From the NCBI GenBank assembly GCA_036268455.1, contig DATAUD010000104.1:1-64000 (forward strand): 64,000 nucleotides of DNA, in the 5' to 3' direction. Made by a program: the position numbers and the translations under genes. Positions 25,093 through 32,049 of the stretch are shown here, in pieces (the stretch's first letter is position 1; every line of letters begins with the position of its first letter). The notes beneath the pieces are model-generated. The model saw nothing but the letters and a program-made list of their open reading frames with translations, was not told the DNA's origin and ran no database searches. The stretch comes from DATAUD01 sp036268455. GTDB lineage: Bacteria; Verrucomicrobiota; Verrucomicrobiia; Limisphaerales; Palsa-1400.

Positions 25093-26769
25093 CTATTTCA
25101 CGTCCAGCAGCATCATGCGGGTTGTCTGAGTTTGTTCCGGCATCACCGTTTGCGCCTGGGTTGTGACTTTTAAAGTTTGGGTCCGGTGGCTGACCGCATC
25201 GACAACCATCCCAAGAACCGGATCGAACCAAATGTCGGCGAAAATCTTTGATTTCTCGATTTCAATCGCCGCGCCCTGTTGTGTCGAAACGCTTTTGGAC
25301 GTTAAGCGGGCCGTTTCTTCAATGTGCGCGCAGTTATAATCATCATGCCGCTCCCAGTCTTTGAACGTGAATTTCATGTCGATGGTCACCGTGCCGATGG
25401 AGGTCACAATGTCTTTTTTTCTCGACCATTTCTCGCCAACGTTCACCACGCGATTTGGCATCATGTCTCCAAACGAAACCAGCGCTTTTAATTGATCCTC
25501 GGTAAACAACTGGCTGAAAATGGACTCCGCTCTTGATTTCGCGTCTCCCGCAATGCATTTCATTAATTGATCTTTGCCTTCAAACCGTTCCACTTCACCG
25601 CTCGGATCGGTGACGTACTCGAGGCGGGCGCCGACAATCGCCGCCGCGGGGTTTTGGGTTCTTGGCGAACCTTGCGCGGAATCCAGGCTTAGCAAGCTGC
25701 GCCCGCCTGATCGGACGTTCATCGTTACGTTTCCAAATTCCAATTCCAACTGCCGTCCTCCGTTGTCAAGCTTGCTCACTGCTGAGATGTCGAAATTCTC
25801 GGTGGCGTCAAATCCTGATTTTACGGGCTGCGGTTGATTGGGCATTTTCGTTTCCGCTTGCTGGTTCGCTTCCATCCGCAGCGAATATTTTTTCCCGACT
25901 TCCCACTTTATCCTCATGTCCACCGGGCCGCCCATCGCGAAAGGAGGCGTTTCGGAATGATTGGAATCCGCGCGAGAAGGCTGGAGCGCCTCGTAAACCA
26001 CGGTCCCGCCGCCCGCCGCCAGCAACACTCCCGCAGTCACGATAACCGCGGACTTCATTTTGGCCCATGCCATCGTTTTCAACACTCCTCGAATAAGGGT
26101 TAAGGTCGAACCGCTGGCCGCCACTCCTTTGGCAAGAGACAGGGCGGCCACGGATTTTGCCAGCGCCGCCGGCGCGGCTTGAACAGAATGGGCCGAAATG
26201 ACTTCTGCAAGCGTCGCCGCCGTTGAATCAATCCCACGTTTAAGGAAAAATTTCTCCAGCTTTTCTACCGCGCGATTCACACGTTTCTTGGCGGCGTCTT
26301 CGCTTGCCCCCAAAGCTCCGCCCACTTCTTTCATGCTCTTTCCGTCAAAATATCGCAGCACGACCGCGTAACGGTCGGCTTCATTCAGTTCACCCATCGC
26401 TTCATCCAGCAATGGCGCGATTTGCTTCCAGACATCGGGTTCTTTCTCGTTTGAGAGAGTTTGCATGTGGGCCTCCTGTTCACGGTGGACGCGCCGGATT
26501 TCGCCGCGTATGAAAGTCACCGCCGCAAGCCGGGCGGTTTGATACAACCACCCGCTCAGGATGACGCGGCGATCCAGGCTCCGGGCTTTCTTTGCCAGAA
26601 TGACGAACACCGCCTGAGTGATTTCCTCGGCCTGGTGCGGCTTGCCGGTGTTGCGCAGGGCGGCGGAATAAACCTTGTTGATGTGGCGCGCAACCAGCGA
26701 GGAAAAAGCTTCCTCCGACCCGCGCTCCGCATATTCGCGCAATAAAGCATTGTCATCCAATTCCTGCAT
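25093..26769 (-). CDS. ECF sigma factor fused to a membrane-anchored outer domain
   Basis: 558 residues. Sigma-2 region about 10-95 (HQAEEITQAVFVILAKKARSL) and sigma-4 about 120-175 (LRYFDGKSMKEVGGALGAS then a helix-turn-helix). A linker with Ala-rich amphipathic segments (185-230) leads to one membrane helix (240-258). Residues 280-558 would lie outside the cytoplasm and form a beta-rich domain of about 280 residues (KKYSLRMEANQQAETK, then VNVGEKWS). Fusion makes a separate anti-sigma factor unnecessary in principle: the sensor and the sigma factor are one chain. The partner pseudopilin gene follows directly. A similar fusion with an unrelated outer domain is at 45305-46885. Confidence 0.88.
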   Translation of the reverse strand: MQELDDNALLREYAERGSEEAFSSLVARHINKVYSAALRNTGKPHQAEEITQAVFVILAKKARSLDRRVILSGWLYQTARLAAVTFIRGEIRRVHREQEAHMQTLSNEKEPDVWKQIAPLLDEAMGELNEADRYAVVLRYFDGKSMKEVGGALGASEDAAKKRVNRAVEKLEKFFLKRGIDSTAATLAEVISAHSVQAAPAALAKSVAALSLAKGVAASGSTLTLIRGVLKTMAWAKMKSAVIVTAGVLLAAGGGTVVYEALQPSRADSNHSETPPFAMGGPVDMRIKWEVGKKYSLRMEANQQAETKMPNQPQPVKSGFDATENFDISAVSKLDNGGRQLELEFGNVTMNVRSGGRSLLSLDSAQGSPRTQNPAAAIVGARLEYVTDPSGEVERFEGKDQLMKCIAGDAKSRAESIFSQLFTEDQLKALVSFGDMMPNRVVNVGEKWSRKKDIVTSIGTVTIDMKFTFKDWERHDDYNCAHIEETARLTSKSVSTQQGAAIEIEKSKIFADIWFDPVLGMVVDAVSHRTQTLKVTTQAQTVMPEQTQTTRMMLLDVK

Positions 26770-26835
26770 CTACCCTTAAATGCCGCTGATCGGCAAAAGG
26801 GGACAGCCTTTGTTGCAATGCCCAGGGCCAGGCGC

Positions 26836-28692
26836 CTAATAAATCATGTCCGCGACCGTCCGGCCCGCCGGAATGAAAGGAATGACGTGCTCGGTGTACG
26901 GGCAAATCACGTCCAACAGGTACGGCTGGTCGGAATCCAGCATCTCCTGCATCGCCTCGCGCAAATCTTTCTTATACATGACTCGCCGGGCAGGGACGTT
27001 GAAACTCTTCGCCATCGCGATGTAATCGGGATATATCTGCCGCCGCCGCTCCGGATCCCCCAAATAAGTGTGCCCGCGATTGCCCGCGAAGAAGTTATCC
27101 TCCCACTGCACCACCATCCCCAAATGCTGGTTGTTCAGGATGACTGCTTTGGCCGCGATTTTCTCGATGTGCGCTGTCGCCAGTTCCTGCACGTTCATCA
27201 GGAACGACCCGTCGCCGTCGATGTCCACAACCTGGCGATCGGGAAATGCCACTTTCGCTCCGAGCGCCGCGGGATAGCCAAAACCCATCGCGCCCAAACC
27301 GGCGCTGGTCAAAAGCTGTCGCGGCGAATTGAATTTATAATATTGCCCAGTCCACATCTGGTGCTGGCCGACCCCCGTCGTGATGATCGCGTCGCCCTTG
27401 GTCAACTCGTACAACATCTCAATCGCCATTTGCGGAAGGATCACTTCGCTCTCCCGCCCTTGCAAATGATCGCGCATGTGTTCTGAGCGAATCACCTCCT
27501 CCGTCATCCCGTAATGAAACGGCGCGCGTTCCTTCCATTCGGCGATTTGTTTGTGCCAAGCCGTGAAATTCTTCCGAATCGCCCGCTGGCGGATCATCGC
27601 ATTGAGCCGTCCCAGCGCGTATTTGATATCGCTCTCCACCGCAAGCTGCACCCGACGGTTCTTGTTGTGCTCGGATTGGTCGATGTCGATGTGCACAATC
27701 GTCCCCGTCTTGCAAAACTCATCGACCTTGCCCGTCACGCGGTCATCGAAACGGACGCCAAAGGCCAAAAGCAAATCCGCGCCTGGCTTGATCTTCACCA
27801 GCGGATCAGCCGGATTTTTGCGCTGTTGAAATTCCCCGCTCACCGCCCAATTCGCGAAGGCCGCCCCGTGCATTCCAAGCCATCGCAAAGACAATTCGTG
27901 CGTTTCCGGAAAGGCCCCGCATCCCATGATCGTCGTGGTCACCGGAATCTGCGTCGCCTCCGCAAACTGAAACAATTCCCGCGAGGCATTCGCCGTAATG
28001 ATCCCGCCGCCGCAATAAAGCACCGGACGCTCCGCTTTTTCGATCAATCCAATGATTTCGTTCAACGCCAGATCATCCGCCTTTTTATCAGGGTCATAGC
28101 CGGGAATCTCAACGCTCGTCGGCCAGATCGGTTGCGCCTTGGATTGCTGGATATTCTTGGGAAAATCAATTACCACAGGTCCCGGCCGCCCCGTGCGGGC
28201 GATATAAAACGCCTCCTTCACCACGCGCGGAATGTCATTCACATTGGTGATTAAATAGCTATGTTTGACAATCGGCAGCGTCATTCCGAAAAAATCGGTT
28301 TCCTGGAAAGCGCCTTTGCCGATCATCGCTTGCGGCACCTGCCCTGTGATCGCAACCAGCGGCACCGAATCCATATAAGCATCCGCGATCGCCGTGACCA
28401 GGTTCGTGGCCCCGGGGCCGCTGGTCGCCATGCAAACACCTGGCTTGCCAGTGGCGCGCGCGTAGCCTTCCGCCGCGAACGACCCGCCCTGTTCGTGGCG
28501 CGGCAAAATCGTCCGGATCGTCGAGCGGGTCAGAGATTGATGGATTTCCATGCTCGCGCCGCCGGGATAGGCAAAAATGCACTCCACTCCTTCGCGTTCC
28601 AGCGCCCGAACAAGAATATCGCGGCCGAGCATCGGCTCGCCGATTTCTGTTTTTGGATTCGTTCTCTTTTTTGTCCGAGTTTTCGTGTTCAT
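26836..28692 (-). CDS. ilvB: Acetolactate synthase, large (catalytic) subunit
   Basis: 618 residues from the ATG at 28692. ThDP enzyme: catalytic Glu in LPRHEQGGSFAAEGYA, GPGATNLVTAIADAYMDSVP, central FAD/domain II region and C-terminal ThDP-Mg motif GDGSFLMNVQ...VILNN. Makes acetolactate or acetohydroxybutyrate, the first common step to valine, leucine and isoleucine. The first 20 residues are basic and poorly conserved, so the start could be a little later. No ilvN regulatory subunit or ilvC follows; a sigma-factor gene does. Expression is predicted to be controlled by the attenuator in its leader. Confidence 0.95.
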   Translation of the reverse strand: MNTKTRTKKRTNPKTEIGEPMLGRDILVRALEREGVECIFAYPGGASMEIHQSLTRSTIRTILPRHEQGGSFAAEGYARATGKPGVCMATSGPGATNLVTAIADAYMDSVPLVAITGQVPQAMIGKGAFQETDFFGMTLPIVKHSYLITNVNDIPRVVKEAFYIARTGRPGPVVIDFPKNIQQSKAQPIWPTSVEIPGYDPDKKADDLALNEIIGLIEKAERPVLYCGGGIITANASRELFQFAEATQIPVTTTIMGCGAFPETHELSLRWLGMHGAAFANWAVSGEFQQRKNPADPLVKIKPGADLLLAFGVRFDDRVTGKVDEFCKTGTIVHIDIDQSEHNKNRRVQLAVESDIKYALGRLNAMIRQRAIRKNFTAWHKQIAEWKERAPFHYGMTEEVIRSEHMRDHLQGRESEVILPQMAIEMLYELTKGDAIITTGVGQHQMWTGQYYKFNSPRQLLTSAGLGAMGFGYPAALGAKVAFPDRQVVDIDGDGSFLMNVQELATAHIEKIAAKAVILNNQHLGMVVQWEDNFFAGNRGHTYLGDPERRRQIYPDYIAMAKSFNVPARRVMYKKDLREAMQEMLDSDQPYLLDVICPYTEHVIPFIPAGRTVADMIY

Positions 28693-28725
28693 ATCTTTTA
28701 TTTGGCGGGATGTCGCGGGCCGAAT

Positions 28726-28755
28726 AAAAAACCCACGACCGTTTCCAGCCGTGGG
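28726..28755 (-). terminator. Intrinsic terminator in the ilvB leader (attenuator)
   Basis: Minus strand: CCCACGGCTG, loop GAAA, CGGTCGTGGG, then six T and TATT-like sequence. Ten base pairs (two G-U) with a GNRA loop and a U-run. It lies between the leader peptide stop (28775) and the ilvB ATG (28692), so termination here would shut off ilvB. Confidence 0.88.
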
Positions 28756-28798
28756 GTCATTGTCAATTTCTGCATTAAGCGCGACAAATCCCCCCGGC
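28748..28798 (-). promoter_or_regulatory. Antiterminator pairing in the ilvB leader
   Basis: GCCGGGGGG (28798-28790, codons 20-22 of the leader peptide) can pair with CCCCACGGC (28756-28748, the 5' arm of the terminator) in eight of nine positions, with one G-A mismatch. The two structures exclude each other. A ribosome stalled on the Val codons 14-16 would leave the G-rich segment free and favour read-through. Seen in sequence; the switching itself is inferred. Confidence 0.7.
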
Positions 28799-28855
28799 AT
28801 GGCCGCATACGACGACCAGACCTTCCACCCTGACTGTCAACGCATTCACTGACAT
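28775..28855 (-). CDS. ilvB leader peptide (attenuation peptide)
   Basis: 26 codons from ATG 28855 to TAA 28777-28775. Composition: six Val, two Leu and one Ile, including the run Leu-Val-Val-Val at codons 13-16 (28819-28808). This is what a control peptide for a branched-chain amino-acid gene looks like. No Shine-Dalgarno sequence precedes the ATG. The upstream promoter candidate would start transcription at about the ATG itself, so the peptide may be read from a leaderless RNA. Confidence 0.75.
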   Translation of the reverse strand: MSVNALTVRVEGLVVVCGHAGGICRA

Positions 28856-28861
28856 GCCGCA

Positions 28862-28890
28862 AAACTAGCGGAATCCAGCACAACGGTCAA
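28862..28890 (-). promoter_or_regulatory. Candidate promoter of the ilvB leader
   Basis: TTGACC (28890-28885), a 17-base spacer and TAGTTT (28867-28862) on the minus strand. Spacing is ideal; the -10 box is only a partial match. The predicted start is six to eight bases further, at the leader-peptide ATG. The divergent MscS gene starts about 70 bases away on the plus strand. Confidence 0.5.
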
Positions 28891-28961
28891 GCGGCCTTTT
28901 TTGCCAGACTTTCGGGATTTCCCTCGCTTGCAACTCCTGTCCCTTGTGCAACAGATTTCTT

Positions 28962-30404
28962 ATGAATGAAACCGTGGCTCACAAAAGCTTTTTGGACGAA
29001 CTGGTCAATGGCCTCTCGACGCTATTGACTCGGATAATGGAACAGGTTTTCGGCCCGGGCGTGAATCATCCGATCATTGGTCCCTTGTCATGGGCCGATT
29101 TGGCCGCCCCAATCGCCCTGGTACTACTGGTCTTGATGGGACACGGCTTGGCCGTCGCAGTCCTTCGCCGCAAAACTAAATCCGCGGACGGCACTCAAAC
29201 CGGAGAACTTCTGTGGCGTCAATTTTTCGAGGCTTTGGGCGGCCCGCTCTATGCGCTGATTTGGGTGGCCGGCGCATATATGGCGGCGACAACATTGATG
29301 CGGAAATTGTTATCAGCGGCGGATTGGGCCGCGGTGCAACCCTTCCTAAGCAAGCTCGTTGATTTGAGTGTTTTTGTGGTGATGTTTTGGCTGTTCTTTC
29401 GCCTCACGCGCCTCCTGGATGCGCGTTTGGCCGCGTGGGCCGCCACGACCGGAAGCAAACTCGACGAATTATTCGTGCCCCTCGTGGGAAAGGGTCTGCG
29501 CGTCATGGTGCCCGTCGTTGGGATCATTCTCGCCCTGCCCGTTCTTGGCCTGCCCCCGAACTACGCCGGGCTGGTCTCCAAGGCCACCAGCATCCTGCTC
29601 ATTGTGGCGGTCGCATTGATCTTGTTCCAGGCGGTCGGCATGGGCGAACAGGTCCTCTTGCTGAAATTCGACATCACCGCCAAGGATAATTTGCACGCCC
29701 GCAAGATTCGCACCCAGGCCCAGGTCGTCAGCAAAACTCTTTACATTCTCATTGGCATCTTCACCGTCGCCTCGATCTTGATGTTGTTTGAAGAAGTGCG
29801 CCACCTCGGGACCAGCATCCTGGCCTCGGCGGGGGTAGTGGGCGTCATCCTTGGCTTCGCCGCCCAAAAATCCATCGCCAACCTCTTCTACGGCCTTCAA
29901 ATCGCCCTGGCCCAGCCGATCCGCCTGGACGATGTCGTTATTGTCGGCGGCGAGTGGGGGCGTATTGAAGAAATTACTTTGACTTACGTCGTCGTTCACG
30001 TTTGGGACGACACCAGGCTGATCGTCCCATTGAGCGATTTCATTGAAAAACAGTTCCAAAATTGGACCCGCGTTTCCGCAAATCTGCTCGGATCAGTCAT
30101 CCTTTGGGTGGATTACTCGCTGCCTTTGGAGGAGACGCGCGATGCGGTGCGTCAAATCGTCGAATCAAACCCCTTATGGGACCGCCGATTTTGGAACCTG
30201 CAAGTGTCCGACACCAGCGAGCGCACCATGCAAATCCGTGTGCTGTGCACCGCCGCCGACTCTTCGATAGCGTGGAATCTCCGTTGCGAGGTCCGGGAAA
30301 AGCTCATCGCTTACATTCAAAAGCACCATCCTCGAAGCCTGCCCCGCCTCCGCGGTGAGTGGGAATCCCAATCACCGGCGTCTATTCAGGCGCAAAATGG
30401 ATGA
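28962..30404 (+). CDS. MscS-family mechanosensitive channel
   Basis: 480 residues; ATG at 28962 preferred to a TTG six codons upstream. About five or six membrane helices. Pore-lining helix ILASAGVVGVILGFAAQKSIANLFYG has the Gly/Ala packing of MscS TM3. It is followed by the beta domain: IRLDDVVIVGGEWGRIEEITLTY, then VVHVWDDTRLIVPLSDFIEKQF and NWTR. The last 120 residues form the cytoplasmic cage part. Larger than E. coli MscS because of extra N-terminal helices. Releases solutes on osmotic downshock. Confidence 0.93.
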   Translation: MNETVAHKSFLDELVNGLSTLLTRIMEQVFGPGVNHPIIGPLSWADLAAPIALVLLVLMGHGLAVAVLRRKTKSADGTQTGELLWRQFFEALGGPLYALIWVAGAYMAATTLMRKLLSAADWAAVQPFLSKLVDLSVFVVMFWLFFRLTRLLDARLAAWAATTGSKLDELFVPLVGKGLRVMVPVVGIILALPVLGLPPNYAGLVSKATSILLIVAVALILFQAVGMGEQVLLLKFDITAKDNLHARKIRTQAQVVSKTLYILIGIFTVASILMLFEEVRHLGTSILASAGVVGVILGFAAQKSIANLFYGLQIALAQPIRLDDVVIVGGEWGRIEEITLTYVVVHVWDDTRLIVPLSDFIEKQFQNWTRVSANLLGSVILWVDYSLPLEETRDAVRQIVESNPLWDRRFWNLQVSDTSERTMQIRVLCTAADSSIAWNLRCEVREKLIAYIQKHHPRSLPRLRGEWESQSPASIQAQNG

Positions 30405-30468
30405 TCATCATCCGCGTGCTTCTATTTCCCGCGATTTTTTGGGATTGATTTCCGGCCGGAGCGGTTGC

Positions 30469-30487
30469 ATACACTTTTAAAGTGTAT
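30469..30487 (+). promoter_or_regulatory. 19-bp palindrome upstream of the DyP peroxidase
   Basis: ATACACTTTTAAAGTGTAT: two perfect 9-base arms around a single central T. It ends 29 bases before the peroxidase ATG and overlaps a possible promoter (TTGCAT at 30465-30470, TATTTG at 30487-30492). That is the position expected of a repressor operator. The cognate regulator is not in the window. Confidence 0.65.
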
Positions 30488-30516
30488 ATTTGACGTAGAA
30501 AATCGAAACTATTCCT

Positions 30517-31491
30517 ATGAGCCTGCCCAGCGCAGAAGATCCGGCACCGCTTCCCCAGCCTGTCCTTGCGCCGCTCACCAGCGCCGCGATATTCCTTGTT
30601 GCCTGCATTAAGCCGGATAACGAAAGCTACGCGACTGTGCGCTCGCTCTGCGCTGATCTTCCGGGAATCTATCGCGCGGTTGATTTCCGTCGTATCGAGG
30701 CGGGTCTCTCGTGTGTCGCTGGATTCGGATCGGATGCCTGGGAGAAGCTTTTCGGAAAATCCCGGCCGGCTGAACTCCGTCCGTTTCGTGAGATCCGGGC
30801 GGGCGAGCGCCACGCCGTTTCAACGCCCGCCGATGTCTTGTTTCACATCCGCGCCAAAAGAATGGATATGTGTTTCGAATTGGTTGTCCAAATCATGGAG
30901 CGGATCGGAGGAGCGGTCTGTGCTGTTGATGAGACGCACGGTTTCCGCTATTTCGAGGATCGTGACCTTCTTGGGTTCGTTGACGGAACGGAGAATCCGC
31001 GTGGCGTCGCCGCCCTTAACGCCGCGCTCGTAGCCGGAGAAGACCCTCAGTTTGCCGGCGGAAGCTACGTCATCATTCAGAAATACCTGCACGATATGAC
31101 CCGATGGAATGCTCTTTCAACAGAGGAGCAGGAACGGATTGTAGGACGCAAAAAACTTTCTGATATCGAATTGAGCGATGCCGTGAAGCCATCCTCAGCC
31201 CACAATGCGCTGACGACCATTGTCGAGAACGGAAAAGAGATCAAAATTCTGAGGGACAACATGCCCTTCGGAAAACCGGGACTTGGAGAATTCGGAACCT
31301 ATTTTATCGGGTATAGTCGAACGCCACGGATAACTGAGCAGATGCTTGAGAACATGTTTATTGGCCGGCCGCCAGGCAACTATGACCGGCTTTTGGATTT
31401 CAGCCGGGCCGTCACTGGAAGTCTTTTTTTCGCTCCCTCCGCGACCTTGCTTGAAAGTATTGGTGACGACGAACCGTCGGAGAGTATCTGA
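30517..31491 (+). CDS. DyP-type heme peroxidase (YfeX-like)
   Basis: 324 residues. GFVDGTENP (153-161) is the DyP signature with catalytic Asp156; proximal heme His229 (SSAHN); distal Arg246 (LRDNMPFG), and the late GTYFIGYSRTP. No Tat signal at the N-terminus, so it is probably cytoplasmic, or a cargo for an encapsulin not seen here. Uses hydrogen peroxide to oxidise dyes, phenolics or porphyrinogens. Isolated gene with a strong palindrome directly upstream, so likely stress-regulated. Confidence 0.93.
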   Translation: MSLPSAEDPAPLPQPVLAPLTSAAIFLVACIKPDNESYATVRSLCADLPGIYRAVDFRRIEAGLSCVAGFGSDAWEKLFGKSRPAELRPFREIRAGERHAVSTPADVLFHIRAKRMDMCFELVVQIMERIGGAVCAVDETHGFRYFEDRDLLGFVDGTENPRGVAALNAALVAGEDPQFAGGSYVIIQKYLHDMTRWNALSTEEQERIVGRKKLSDIELSDAVKPSSAHNALTTIVENGKEIKILRDNMPFGKPGLGEFGTYFIGYSRTPRITEQMLENMFIGRPPGNYDRLLDFSRAVTGSLFFAPSATLLESIGDDEPSESI

Positions 31492-31586
31492 AAAATACGA
31501 GGGGTGCGTTTATGAGTTCCAGCGCATAATCTCATTTTATGCGTTAAATCCGATATTCTTTGCGCGAATTCCTGGGAAACTCCCGT

Positions 31587-31988
31587 ATGAATGCAACAAT
31601 CAGAAAACGCTGGCAGTGGATCGTGGGCCTGTTTTTTATTGTAGCGGGGGCGAATCACTTCGTGACCCCAAAGCCGTATCTTTCGATGATGCCTTCGTAT
31701 CTGCCGGCTCACGCGGCGTTGGTTCAGATCAGTGGAGTGGCGGAGATTTTGGGCGGTGCTGGTGTGTTTTCCGCTGCCACACGGCGATTTTCCGCCTGGG
31801 GACTAATCCTGCTGCTCATCGCCGTTTTCCCCGCCAATTTGAATGTGGCGCTTCATGGGTGGCCCGGGGAGAGTCTTCCTGGTTGGGTGCTATGGGGCCG
31901 ATTGCCGCTCCAGGTCCTATTCATTTGGTGGGTTTACCGCATATACCTTACTAACCCAGAGCAATCGCCTCCAAAAAGTCGTCACTGA
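31587..31988 (+). CDS. DoxX-like small membrane protein
   Basis: 133 residues, four predicted helices. The start ATG at 31587 follows a GGGA nine bases upstream. QWIVGLFFIVAGANHFVTP, VQISGVAEILGGAGVF and a C-terminal VLWGRLPLQVLFIWWVY match the DoxX/DUF4267-like fold. Function is uncertain; relatives take part in respiratory or redox complexes. The stop codon lies inside a six-pair hairpin (ACTGAC-TTT-GTCAGT) that lacks a U-run. Confidence 0.75.
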   Translation: MNATIRKRWQWIVGLFFIVAGANHFVTPKPYLSMMPSYLPAHAALVQISGVAEILGGAGVFSAATRRFSAWGLILLLIAVFPANLNVALHGWPGESLPGWVLWGRLPLQVLFIWWVYRIYLTNPEQSPPKSRH

Positions 31989-32007
31989 CTTTGTCAGTCG
32001 AACTTCG

Positions 32008-32049
32008 ACCAAAGTCATGGCGATTTCATTGGTTGCCGCGGGTTCGACC
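32008..32049 (+). repeat. Dispersed 42-base repeat, copy 1
   Basis: Shares CAAAGT-C/T-ATGGCGATTTCATT and a trailing TTCGAC with 35840-35881, about 80 percent alike by eye. This copy covers the end of the MlaA-hydrolase gene (its last four codons) and the bases after it. GTCGAAC (31997-32003) and GTTCGAC (32042-32048) flank the core as an inverted repeat here only. Confidence 0.4.
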
